64,000 nucleotides of DNA from Burkholderia catarinensis (GTDB lineage Bacteria; Pseudomonadota; Gammaproteobacteria; Burkholderiales; Burkholderiaceae). The notes beneath the pieces were generated by a model. The model did not search any database, was not told the DNA's origin, and saw only the letters and a list, made by a program, of their open reading frames with translations. The stretch spans positions 1-64,000 of the forward strand of contig NZ_MDEQ02000026.1 of the NCBI RefSeq assembly GCF_001883705.2, given 5' to 3'. The stretch's first letter is position 1; each line of letters opens with the position of its first letter. Positions 1 to 8,055 of this stretch are shown here, piece after piece. A program made the translations under genes and the position numbers.

Positions 1-172
1 CATGCGACTGTAGCTCCGAGTAGGTAAGGCGCTTGTCCATAAACTGTAGCGCGGGTCGATCACCCCATTTCGCGGCCGCATCATCAAGCATTTGGTGGAC
101 CGTCATTGGCTCAATGTCGGTGTCCCACCGCACGCCGGGGGGATACGATTTGATCCAGGGCATTTCGTTCAA
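1..172 (-). CDS. Acyl-CoA synthetase (AMP-binding ligase), N-terminal fragment
   Basis: The first ~57 codons of a minus-strand gene leave the window at base 1. The translation contains PWIKSYPPGVRWD, then MTVHQMLDDAAAKWGDRPAL and LTYSELQSH, the typical start of long-chain fatty-acid or related acyl-CoA ligases (motif TVHQMLDDAA...DRPALQF...LTYSEL), which activate a carboxylic acid with ATP and CoA. A TTG at 172 lies 6 nt after AGGAG (183-179); an in-frame ATG at 163 is 15 nt away, so TTG is the better placed start. Codon use is less GC-biased than in the rest of the window. The catalytic motifs are outside the window, so the substrate is unknown. Confidence 0.75.
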   Translation of the reverse strand, partial: MNEMPWIKSYPPGVRWDTDIEPMTVHQMLDDAAAKWGDRPALQFMDKRLTYSELQSH

Positions 173-878
173 AGTTTACTCCTGCGGAGTTGTACGCATT
201 GATGTAGTCGCAGCCATATGCGCAGTACACCCAGTGACCACTTGCAACGGAGCCCCCGTTAGTGGACAAGTCGCCCCGCTACGAAACGGAAGAGATTTTC
301 CGAGCATATCGAGTGATCAGGTCTCCTTGAACTTTTTCTTTTGAATCACATGGCATTCACGTCATGAATCCCTTGCTAGACGCTGCGGTCTAGGCACTTG
401 CTGTTCATCAACGACAACGGTTGATCACGAGAACCGTCGTTGTTTCCAATGGAACACGCTGCTACACTCGGAAGCACTGGAAATTGAAGCGGCCCGGGGA
501 TTTCCGCCCAAGGCCACTGGCTCAGAAGAACCTGAGGCAACAGCGCCGGAGAGTATCGTGGACTCGCGTGCGTCCAGTCCCAGATACAGCACTCGACCTA
601 GGACGTTGGCGTGCTGCGTACGGTTTCTCGTCGCGAAAGCGGCTTTGCGAGATGATCGATTCGATGACATTCGTCATTGCAGCAAGCGTCGCCCTCCTCC
701 TGGCGTCGTTGAAGAGATAGCGATGACACTCGATGGCGCACTTGATATCGATCGGCGTGGATTCACGTTGACGCAGATTACCTATACCGTGCCTACACAA
801 CAAAAAATAAACAAGCAATCACGAAGCTTCTCGCCACTAAACTGTTGAAAATTATAGATAATAAAAAACACCAAGCCA
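173..878. other. Gene-poor stretch of lower GC content
   Basis: About 700 bases between the ligase fragment and the K+ channel gene hold no frame that resembles a known protein. Open frames on both strands lack Burkholderia-like third-position G/C bias. An imperfect inverted repeat of AACGACAACGGTT against AACCGTCGTT lies at about 409-447. The stretch may be decayed or acquired DNA. Confidence 0.5.
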
Positions 879-1973
879 TCAAACATCCGGATCCGGAATC
901 CGCGCCGACTGAATCACGACCAGCGTGTCCCCCGCCTCGATCCTGCACGGCGGGTCCTCGTAAAACGACTGAATCTTCCCGCAACGATCGAGCCCGACGA
1001 TGATCGCGCCCGGCACGACGTTCGTCATGCAGCCGATCTCGTGCGGCAATGCCTCGCGCTCCAGCAGCGTCGCGCGCCCGCGCGTCGACAGCATGTCGTT
1101 CACGAACGGCACGATGTAGCGGCTATGCACGGCATCCGCGAGCAGCAGCGCGCCGATCTTCGTCGACGACACGATCACGTCCGCGCCGGCCTGCCGCAGT
1201 TGCCGCTGGTACAGGTTCTCCTGGATCCGCACGACGATCTTCGTATCGGGCGCGATGCTGCGCACCGACAGCGTCAGCAGGATCGCGGTCGGATCGTCGG
1301 TCACCGAAATGATCACGGCCTTCGCCGCGCGCACTTGCACCTGCTGCAGCAGGTCCTCGTGAGCGGGATCGCCGAGCAGCCCCGTCACGCCGAGCGACGT
1401 CGCGGCCTCGAGCGCCTGCTGCTGCGAATCGATCACGATGATCGTCTCGGGATCGACGCCGCTCTCGAGCAGTTCGCGCACGGCGATCGACCCCGACAGG
1501 CCATAACCGCACACGACGATATGATCGGACAATTGCTTTTGCAGGCGTTTCATGCGGAATTCCTCGATGACGCGCTGGATCACGAACTGATACGCCGTGC
1601 CCAGGAAAATGAACCATATGACGATGCGGATCGGCACGATGAAGAACGCATCGAGCAGGCGTGCCCGCGCGGTGACGGGCACGATGTCGCCATAGCCGAC
1701 CGTCGCGACCGTGACCATCGTGAAGTACACGAGATCGGCGACGGTCATCGGCGTGCTCTTGGTCGAATCGCGCAACCCGTCGCGATCGAGATACAGCACG
1801 AGGAACGCGAGCATGCACAGCAGCACGACCGCGCCGATACGGAACAGCAGCGTGCGCCGCGGCGATGTCGCGGGGCGCGTGAACAGCGTGCGCGTACGCG
1901 GCGCCTGCCACGGGTTGCGGGCGCGACGCAGGCGTGAGCGCAACGAGCGGCGCTGGGCAGAGGGCGAAGCCAA
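879..1973 (-). CDS. Voltage-gated-type K+ channel subunit with RCK (TrkA-N/TrkA-C) domains
   Basis: A 364-residue inner-membrane potassium channel. Membrane helices lie at about 41-61 and 105-130, and between them is a canonical selectivity filter TVGYGD at 91-96. A Rossmann TrkA-N domain follows (VVCGYGLSGS near 153, acidic end VID), then a TrkA-C-like domain to the end, the build of MthK/Kch-like channels gated by a cytosolic ligand ring. The start is TTG at 1973, with AGGAG 8 nt upstream. It lies 60 bp after the flavoprotein gene on the same strand and could be its downstream partner. Function is firm at family level; the gating ligand is unknown. Confidence 0.9.
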   Translation of the reverse strand: MASPSAQRRSLRSRLRRARNPWQAPRTRTLFTRPATSPRRTLLFRIGAVVLLCMLAFLVLYLDRDGLRDSTKSTPMTVADLVYFTMVTVATVGYGDIVPVTARARLLDAFFIVPIRIVIWFIFLGTAYQFVIQRVIEEFRMKRLQKQLSDHIVVCGYGLSGSIAVRELLESGVDPETIIVIDSQQQALEAATSLGVTGLLGDPAHEDLLQQVQVRAAKAVIISVTDDPTAILLTLSVRSIAPDTKIVVRIQENLYQRQLRQAGADVIVSSTKIGALLLADAVHSRYIVPFVNDMLSTRGRATLLEREALPHEIGCMTNVVPGAIIVGLDRCGKIQSFYEDPPCRIEAGDTLVVIQSARIPDPDV

Positions 1974-2033
1974 CGGGGAATCTCCTGAAGGATGCGGGCT
2001 CGATTCTACGATGGGAACGCCCGCGCCCGGCCG

Positions 2034-3368
2034 TCACAGCATGCTGCGCGGCCGCACCATCGTCCCGTCGACGAAACGCCGCGCGCGAAACGCCGACAGG
2101 TCGAGCGACGGCGCGCCCGTGTCGATCCATTCGGCGAGCAACCGGCCGACGATCGGCCCCATCGCGAAACCGTGACCGCAGAACCCCGTCGCGATCGCGA
2201 GCCCCGCCGGCGTGCCCGGCGCATCGATCACCGGAATGCCGTCGGGCAGCACGTCGATCAGGCCGGCCCACGCCTCGACGATCTGCGCATCCTTCAGCGC
2301 GGGAAAGATCGCCTTGAGCTTCGCGAGCGCGCGCGGCGCATGCGCGCGATTCGGCTGCGGCTGCGGGTCGCGCGGCTCGATCGGCCCGGCCGCGCCGTTG
2401 ATGCGTGCCAGCACATCGCGCCATGCGGCCGAATTCAGGTGCAGTCGGAATTTGTCGCGCTGCGACCAGAATTCCGGCCAGAAGAGACTCAACCCGCGCA
2501 GGTGGCCGAGCGTCAGGTCGACGTCGACCTGCATGTCGTTGGCGAGATTGATCGCGCCGTTCTTGCGCTGCCGGATGCCGAGGCCGTGCCCCCATACCGT
2601 CGACGCCGACACCGGCGGCACCACATTGGTGCGCATGCAGGTGCCGCGCACGGCCTGCTGCGGCAAGCGGATGCCGACGCCGTCGAGCAGCCGGAAACTG
2701 GTCGCGCCAGCCGCGCAGATCACGCGCCGCGTGCGGATCGTGCCGCGCTCGGTCGCGACGCCGACCACGGTACCGCCGGCCGTCTCGATCGCCGTCACGC
2801 CGCACCCTTCGAAAAAGCGCGCGCCGGCCTCGGTTGCGCGCGCGGCGAACGCCGCGGCCACGCGGCGCGGCTCGGCCTGCCCGTCGGTCGCGGTGTACAG
2901 CCCGCCGAGCGTGCGCGCCTGCGGCGCAAGGCCGCTGACGCGCTCGTCGATCTGCGCGCGCGTCAGCGTGCGCGTGTCGAGCCCGTGCTCGCGCGCGACC
3001 GCGAGCCACGCGTTGAACGACGCCCAGTCCGTTTCGTTGTCCGCAATATAAAGACAGCCGCCCTGCCGCCATTCGAGATCGAAACCGAGGGTTTCCTCTA
3101 ATCCCTCCCAGATCCGCATGCCGGCCATCATCAGCGGCACCTCGGCGGCTTCGCGGCCCTGCTGCCGCACGAAGCCCCAGGCGCGCGTCGACTGCTGTCC
3201 GGCGATGCGCGACTTGTCGAGCACGACGGCCTTCAGCCCGCGCAGGCCCAGGTAATACGCGGCTGCGCAGCCCATGATGCCGGCGCCGGCGATCACGACA
3301 TCGGCTTCTGCGGGGAACGCCGTTTCGGCGCGGGTCAATCCATCGTGCAGCGGATAGGTTGTCGTCAT
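2034..3368 (-). CDS. FAD-dependent oxidoreductase, DAO (D-amino-acid oxidase/DadA-like) family
   Basis: A 444-residue flavoprotein of the DAO superfamily, whose members oxidise amino or N-methyl amino acids such as D-amino acids, sarcosine and glycine betaine derivatives. The FAD-binding loop VVIAGAGIMGCAAAYYLG is at about 24-41, and a C-terminal FAD/substrate motif ATGFCGHGFAMGP is near 400. There is no signal peptide, so it is probably cytosolic. It starts with ATG at 3368 and faces the regulator gene at 3593 across about 220 bp, an arrangement typical of a catabolic enzyme and its regulator. The substrate cannot be read from sequence. Confidence 0.85.
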   Translation of the reverse strand: MTTTYPLHDGLTRAETAFPAEADVVIAGAGIMGCAAAYYLGLRGLKAVVLDKSRIAGQQSTRAWGFVRQQGREAAEVPLMMAGMRIWEGLEETLGFDLEWRQGGCLYIADNETDWASFNAWLAVAREHGLDTRTLTRAQIDERVSGLAPQARTLGGLYTATDGQAEPRRVAAAFAARATEAGARFFEGCGVTAIETAGGTVVGVATERGTIRTRRVICAAGATSFRLLDGVGIRLPQQAVRGTCMRTNVVPPVSASTVWGHGLGIRQRKNGAINLANDMQVDVDLTLGHLRGLSLFWPEFWSQRDKFRLHLNSAAWRDVLARINGAAGPIEPRDPQPQPNRAHAPRALAKLKAIFPALKDAQIVEAWAGLIDVLPDGIPVIDAPGTPAGLAIATGFCGHGFAMGPIVGRLLAEWIDTGAPSLDLSAFRARRFVDGTMVRPRSML

Positions 3369-3475
3369 TGCTTCCTTTCAGGCGCTAATACATCCGGATA
3401 CGGGCCGCGTCGGTAACGTCGTGACACACCTTTCACACAAACGCACCGTTCGCGACACGGAATGACGACCATTTT

Positions 3476-3497
3476 GCGGTAAAGTTATCTTTTCCGC
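3476..3497. promoter_or_regulatory. Inverted repeat in the divergent flavoprotein/regulator interval
   Basis: GCGGTAAAG (3476-3484) and CTTTTCCGC (3489-3497) form a 9-bp inverted repeat with one mismatch around TTAT. It lies between the divergent genes at 3368 and 3593 and is a candidate binding site for the neighbouring HTH regulator. No experimental basis. Confidence 0.3.
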
Positions 3498-3592
3498 GCG
3501 TGGCCGGTCGGCTCGCCATTGGACGTCATGAAGACTGTCCGTCGAGACTGCCGCAAGGCGTCGTTCTGAACGTCACGATCCGTTCCCGTAGC

Positions 3593-4447
3593 ATGACCAT
3601 AGAAGCAATCACCACGGATTCCCTCGCGGTTGCCGAGCGCGTGCGCGAGCTGATGACCCGCAACGGCATCGGCAAGCGCCAGCAGACCACCGAGCTGTGC
3701 CGCATCCTCGACCTGAGTTTCTCGCAAGGCCATCGCAAACTGCGCGGCAGCAGCCCCTGGACGCTCGCGCAGATCAAGAAAGTCGCCGAAGCCTACGGCG
3801 AGCCCGCCGCCCAGCTGTTCGGCGCGCAAACGCTCGACCCCGGCATGGTCGGCGCGTATTCGCAGGAGGCCGTCCTGTACGCGGGCGTTGCCGAGATTCC
3901 GTGCACCGCATGGATCGGCGCGCCGCTCGAAGCCGGCGCGCGCCCCGAATTCGTCGCGTACGAACAGAACGGCCGCTGGCGCGTGCTGCGCCATACCGGC
4001 GTGCTGTACCAGAACGCGTACGACGTGCACAAGATCGAGATCTACCCGCGCCGCGCGGAGAGCGACAAGCTCGTCGTCGCGGTGATCGACCCCGATCGCG
4101 TCAGCGCGACCGAGCTGTGCCGCTATCTCGAACGGCAGGGTTTCGCGACGGCCGCGTTCGACGGCCTCGCGCCGTTCATCGACGCGCTGCAGGGTCAGGC
4201 CTTCGACGCAGTCCTGACCGAATGGCTGTTCGACGACAGCACGGCCGCCACCGCGATCAAGGCCGTGCGCACGTCCGACAACCCGGGCGCGCCGATCTTC
4301 GTGCTGACGGGCGACCTGCTCACCGGCCGCGCGAGCGAGGCCGACATCAGCGAAGTGATCCGCGCGTTCGACGTCGTCTGCTACGAAAAGCCCGCGCGCA
4401 TGGCGATCCTCAGCGCCGATCTCGCGAAGCGGCTCGCGCGCGGGTAA
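3593..4447 (+). CDS. BetR-type helix-turn-helix regulator with C-terminal receiver-like domain
   Basis: A 284-residue putative transcription regulator. Residues 5-75 form a BetR-like helix-turn-helix domain (AERVRELMTRNGI, then the recognition-helix region LSFSQGHRKLRGSSPW). The last ~120 residues resemble a response-regulator receiver fold (VVAVIDPDR, then DAVLTEWLFDD, VLTGD and YEKPAR near the end). The phospho-acceptor position reads EW rather than Asp, so phosphorylation is doubtful. The start is the first ATG ahead of the domain; no clear ribosome site precedes it, and an upstream GTG at 3500 is open. It is transcribed away from the DAO-family flavoprotein and probably controls it. Confidence 0.75.
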   Translation: MTIEAITTDSLAVAERVRELMTRNGIGKRQQTTELCRILDLSFSQGHRKLRGSSPWTLAQIKKVAEAYGEPAAQLFGAQTLDPGMVGAYSQEAVLYAGVAEIPCTAWIGAPLEAGARPEFVAYEQNGRWRVLRHTGVLYQNAYDVHKIEIYPRRAESDKLVVAVIDPDRVSATELCRYLERQGFATAAFDGLAPFIDALQGQAFDAVLTEWLFDDSTAATAIKAVRTSDNPGAPIFVLTGDLLTGRASEADISEVIRAFDVVCYEKPARMAILSADLAKRLARG

Positions 4448-4498
4448 TTTCCGCCCGTCCCTCGACCGGACGATCGACGTCCGCGCGGCGGCGCTGCC

Positions 4499-4537
4499 GT
4501 GAACAGGTTCCTCAGTACAATAGCCGCACCTGTTCAC
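4499..4537 (+). promoter_or_regulatory. 10-bp inverted repeat flanking a -10 box before the NERD-helicase gene
   Basis: GTGAACAGGT (4499-4508) and ACCTGTTCAC (4528-4537) are perfect inverted copies 19 bp apart. Between them is a good -10 hexamer, TACAAT (4516-4521). No strong -35 is visible. With transcription starting near 4528, the repeats would sit on both sides of the RNA polymerase melting site, as expected for a repressor operator. It does not match the LexA box (CTGT-N8-ACAG). Confidence 0.4.
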
Positions 4538-4553
4538 GCCCTCGCCCGACTCC

Positions 4554-6221
4554 ATGGCCCGCCTTATCCCCGACGACTGGAAAAGCCTCGCCGCGACCGG
4601 CGCGGCCGAACGCGAGCGCGAAACGCTCGCCGCGCTCGAACACGCGCTGCCCGACAGCTACACCGTGTATCACGGCGTGCACTGGACGCGCGCCGAGCAA
4701 GCCTTCTCGGTGTTCGGCGAGGCCGCGTTCGTCGTCGTGAGCCCGGCCGGCCGCGTGCTGCTGATCGAGCAGAAGGCCGGCTTCCTGCGCGAAACGCCGA
4801 AAGGGCTCGTGAAGGTCTACCTGCAGAAGGAGCGCAATGTCCCGATCCAGCTCGCGCGCACGCAGGAAACGCTGCACCGGCGCCTGACGGCCGCGCTCGG
4901 CGCGGGCGTCTACGGCGTCGAGGCGCTGCTGTATTGCCCCGATTACTCGATCCGCGACGCGTCGATCGCCGGCGTCGCGGCCGACCGCATCGTCGATGCA
5001 TCGCGCAAGGCGCAGCTCGCGCAGGTCATCCTGCAGATCCTGCCCGAGGACGACGAACCCTTTCCGAACGCACCGAAGCTCCATCATTTCCTCGCGGACG
5101 AGCTCGCGCTCACGCCCGACACCAGCGCGCTCGTCGGGCAGGCCGGCACGCTCGTCACGCGGCTGTCGGGCGGGCTCGCCGCATGGGCACGCCAGCTCGA
5201 ATTCGCGCCGTTCCGGCTGCGCGTCACCGGCACGGCCGGCTCGGGCAAGACGCAGCTTGCGGTGCAGGCGATGCGCGATGCCGTCGCGGCCGGCAAGCGC
5301 GTGCTTTACGTGTGCTTCAACCGGCCGCTCGCCGACTACATCGCGCGCATCGCGCCGCCCGGCGCGAAGATCGCGAATTACCACCAGCTGTGCGACTGGA
5401 TCGCGCGCGACGGCGGCTATACGCCCGACTTCCAGGTGCCCGGCGAATTCGAGCGGCTCGAGGCGCGCTTCGCGCAAGCGCCGATCCCCGAGCGCTGGCG
5501 CTTCGACGTGCTGGTCGTCGACGAAGGGCAGGATTTCCATGCGCCGTGGGCGGCCGCGCTCGAGCGTTTGCTGGCGCCGGACGGCGCATGGTGGTGGCTG
5601 GAAGATCCGCTGCAGAACCTGTACATGCGCGAGCCCGTCGCACTGCCCGGCTGGGTCACGCTGAAGGCGCTCACGAACTACCGCAGCCCGCGCGACCTGC
5701 TCGAATTCGTGCGCGACGTCGTCGGCCGCGTCGAGCCGCTCGCGGCCGAACTGCGCTCGGGCAGCCCGTTCGACGGATCGGATCCGTCGGTGTCGGCCTA
5801 CGGCGAGGAAGGCGCGTCGGGCGACGCATTGGCCGACGCGTGCATCGATGCGACCAAGCGCGCGATCACGCACGCGCTGTCGCTCGGCTTCCGCAAGCAG
5901 GACATCGCTGTGCTGTCGTACCGCGGCCGCGAAGGCTCGGTGCTCGCGCCGCTCGACCAGCTCGGCCCGCACCGGATCAAGAGCTTCACCGGCAAGTACG
6001 ACCTGTTCGGCAACCCCGAATATCGCGAAGGCGACGTGCTGCTCGATTCGATCTACCGCTTCAAGGGCCAGTCGGCGCCGTGCGTGATCCTGACCGAGGT
6101 CGACTTCGACACGCTCGATGCGCGCGCCGCGCGCAAGCTGTTCGTCGGCGCGACGCGCGCGACGATGAAGCTGCTGATCGTCGCGTCGTCACGCGCGGCC
6201 GCGCGGCTCGCGGCCGTGTAA
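4554..6221 (+). CDS. NERD-domain/UvrD-like superfamily 1 helicase-nuclease
   Basis: A 555-residue protein joining an N-terminal NERD (nuclease-related) domain to a helicase-like ATPase. NERD spans about 20-120, with the acidic/lysine core ending in VLLIEQK at 68-74. The Walker A motif GTAGSGKT is at 226-233, the Walker B/DEGQD motif at 323-327, a helicase motif NYRSP near 378, and a C-terminal UvrD-type motif YRFKGQSAP with VGATRA near 535. Such proteins are thought to act on DNA in repair or defence; the exact role is not established. It stands alone between the regulator and the convergent chemoreceptor gene. Confidence 0.85.
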   Translation: MARLIPDDWKSLAATGAAERERETLAALEHALPDSYTVYHGVHWTRAEQAFSVFGEAAFVVVSPAGRVLLIEQKAGFLRETPKGLVKVYLQKERNVPIQLARTQETLHRRLTAALGAGVYGVEALLYCPDYSIRDASIAGVAADRIVDASRKAQLAQVILQILPEDDEPFPNAPKLHHFLADELALTPDTSALVGQAGTLVTRLSGGLAAWARQLEFAPFRLRVTGTAGSGKTQLAVQAMRDAVAAGKRVLYVCFNRPLADYIARIAPPGAKIANYHQLCDWIARDGGYTPDFQVPGEFERLEARFAQAPIPERWRFDVLVVDEGQDFHAPWAAALERLLAPDGAWWWLEDPLQNLYMREPVALPGWVTLKALTNYRSPRDLLEFVRDVVGRVEPLAAELRSGSPFDGSDPSVSAYGEEGASGDALADACIDATKRAITHALSLGFRKQDIAVLSYRGREGSVLAPLDQLGPHRIKSFTGKYDLFGNPEYREGDVLLDSIYRFKGQSAPCVILTEVDFDTLDARAARKLFVGATRATMKLLIVASSRAAARLAAV

Positions 6222-6279
6222 CGCGGCGGGCGGGCGAGTGCCCGGGGCGTGCGTCCGCCCCGTCACCGCCCGCCGCCGA

Positions 6280-7839
6280 TCAAGCTACCCGGAACGCCCC
6301 CACCGCCCGACGCAGCCCGCCGGCCTGCTCTTCGAGCGACGCCGCCGCCGCCGCGGCCTGCTCGACGAGCGCCGCGTTCTGCTGCGACACCTGATCCATC
6401 TGCGACACCGCGCGGTTCACCTGCTCGATCCCGTCGCGCTGCTCGCTCGATGCGGCCGCGATCTCCGTCATGATGCCCGTCACGCGCCCGATCGCCTGCT
6501 GGATGTCCTGCATCGTCGCGCCGGCCACGCCGACGAGCCGCGAGCCGGTCGCGACGCGCTCGACCGATTCGCCGATCAGCGTGCGGATTTCCTTGGCAGC
6601 GGATGCCGAGCGTTGCGCGAGCGTACGCACCTCGCCCGCGACCACCGCGAAGCCGCGGCCCTGTTCGCCCGCGCGCGCGGCCTCGACCGCCGCATTCAGC
6701 GCGAGGATGTTGGTCTGGAACGCGATGCCCTCGATCGTGCCGATGATGTCGGCAACCTTCTGCGAGCTCTGGTCGATCTCGTTCATCGTGCCGATCACCT
6801 CGCCGACCACCGTCGCGCCACGAGTCGCGATCTCGCTCGCGCTGTCCGCGCAGGCCTGCGCCTCGAGCGCATGGTCGGCGTTCTGCTTCACGGTCGCCGT
6901 CAGCTGCTCCATGCTCGCGGCCGTCTCCTGCAGCGCGGACGCCTGCTCCTCGGTGCGCTGCGACAGGTCGGTGTTGCCGGCGGCGATCTGGTGCGTCGCC
7001 GTCGAGATCGCTTCGGAACCCTGGCTGACCTGGCGCACCGTGTCCGCGAGGCTGCGCTGCATGCCCGTCACGCCCTTGACCAGCTCGGCCATCTCGTCGC
7101 GCGACGACCAGCGCACTTCCGACGTCAGGTCGCCGTCCGACAGGCGGCGGAAATGCGACAGCAGCCGGTTCACGGGCTGCGTGATCGCGAAATGCAGGCC
7201 GATCGCGCAGCCGAGGCACGCGGCCAGGCCGAACGCGATGCCCGCGATCGCGCCCGCGCGCATCCAGCCGTAATAAGCCTGCGCGGTGTCGTAGACGTCC
7301 TTGCCGCGCGCCGCCTGGTACGCATCGAGCGCATCGGTCGCCTGCGTGAGCGCGACCGACAGCGGCGGCGCGACCGTCATCAGCAGCCGGTCGGCCTCGT
7401 CGCGCCGGCCGTCGCGGATCGCGTCGGTCAGCGGCTTCAGCGCCTGCCCGATCAGCGCCTGGCGCGCGGCGTCGAGACGGCTCGCGAGCGGGCCTTCGTC
7501 GCCGTCGTGCGGCATCGCCGCGTAGTTGCGCCAGGCCGCGTCGGCCTTCGCGAGATAGTTCTCGGCCTTCTTGACGAGATCGGGCACTTCCGGCGCTTCC
7601 GGATGCAGCAGCGCGCGGTCGAGCGTCGTGCGCACGATCGTCAGGTTCAGGCTCGCCGCGGACAGCGCGGTCTTCGCAGCCAGTTGCTGCGTATAGGCCT
7701 CGTCGAGCGCGCGGTTCGAGCTCTGCATGCCGGCGAGGCCGATCAGCCCCGACACGACGAGCAGCACGGCGACGAGACCGAGCGTGGAGAAGATCCGCGT
7801 GCGGATCGAGAAACGGGAAAACAGGGCGTTCAGGTTCAT
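6280..7839 (-). CDS. Methyl-accepting chemotaxis protein
   Basis: A 519-residue chemoreceptor of the Tar/Tsr layout. TM1 is at about 17-37, followed by a periplasmic four-helix-bundle-type ligand domain (~40-190), TM2 near 195-215, HAMP, and a long cytoplasmic coiled coil with the conserved hairpin tip AFQTNILALNAAVEAARAGE near 370. It signals to CheA/CheW. The C-terminus ends GAFRVA without the NWETF-type CheR/CheB tether. The start was set at the ATG before NALFSRFSIRTR; the longer open frame adds only non-conserved residues. Ligand unknown. Confidence 0.92.
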   Translation of the reverse strand: MNLNALFSRFSIRTRIFSTLGLVAVLLVVSGLIGLAGMQSSNRALDEAYTQQLAAKTALSAASLNLTIVRTTLDRALLHPEAPEVPDLVKKAENYLAKADAAWRNYAAMPHDGDEGPLASRLDAARQALIGQALKPLTDAIRDGRRDEADRLLMTVAPPLSVALTQATDALDAYQAARGKDVYDTAQAYYGWMRAGAIAGIAFGLAACLGCAIGLHFAITQPVNRLLSHFRRLSDGDLTSEVRWSSRDEMAELVKGVTGMQRSLADTVRQVSQGSEAISTATHQIAAGNTDLSQRTEEQASALQETAASMEQLTATVKQNADHALEAQACADSASEIATRGATVVGEVIGTMNEIDQSSQKVADIIGTIEGIAFQTNILALNAAVEAARAGEQGRGFAVVAGEVRTLAQRSASAAKEIRTLIGESVERVATGSRLVGVAGATMQDIQQAIGRVTGIMTEIAAASSEQRDGIEQVNRAVSQMDQVSQQNAALVEQAAAAAASLEEQAGGLRRAVGAFRVA

Positions 7840-7892
7840 GGCGGCACGTGAGCAATGAAAAATGCCGCGGCAATCGGTCCGCAGCACTCTGG

Positions 7893-7919
7893 ATTACGGT
7901 TTGCCTGCAGAAAACTTGA
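7893..7919 (-). promoter_or_regulatory. Possible FliA (sigma-28) promoter of the chemoreceptor
   Basis: On the minus strand TCAAGTTT (7919-7912), an 11-nt spacer and ACCGTAAT (7900-7893) resemble the flagellar sigma-28 pattern TAAAGTTT-N11-GCCGATAA. The -35 matches 7 of 8; the -10 keeps the CCG core only. The position, about 55 bp before the start codon, suits a chemoreceptor gene. Confidence 0.4.
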
Positions 7920-8007
7920 ATCCGGCCCTGCTTTCTGTCTGATCCCGGTCAATTTTTCATGCCGGCAATCTCCTGTTACGGTTGCAACATATCAAGGCTG
8001 GGCAGAA

Positions 8008-8037
8008 ATTGACTGGTCAATCATCTATGGCTATATT
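8008..8037 (+). promoter_or_regulatory. Strong sigma-70 promoter with overlapping palindromic operator
   Basis: TTGACT (8009-8014), 17 bp, then TATATT (8032-8037) is a near-consensus promoter for the MFS gene. The -35 lies inside the perfect palindrome ATTGACTGGTCAAT (8008-8021), a typical placement for a TetR/MarR-type repressor site. Predicted transcription start is near 8044, leaving a leader of only about 12 nt to ATG 8056. Confidence 0.6.
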
Positions 8038-8055
8038 TCGACTCAATTCCCTGCC

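Noticed and set aside
176..307. A 43-codon minus-strand frame ending inside the spacer between the ligase ribosome site and its start
   Set aside because: Codon use is not Burkholderia-like, its own AAGGAG is 13 nt from the ATG, and the peptide matches nothing known. It could be a leader peptide, but the support is too thin.
558..848. Possible transposase remnant (LRDDRFDDI resembling an IS5-type N-terminus)
   Set aside because: Only a handful of residues agree and the rest of the frame does not follow any transposase.
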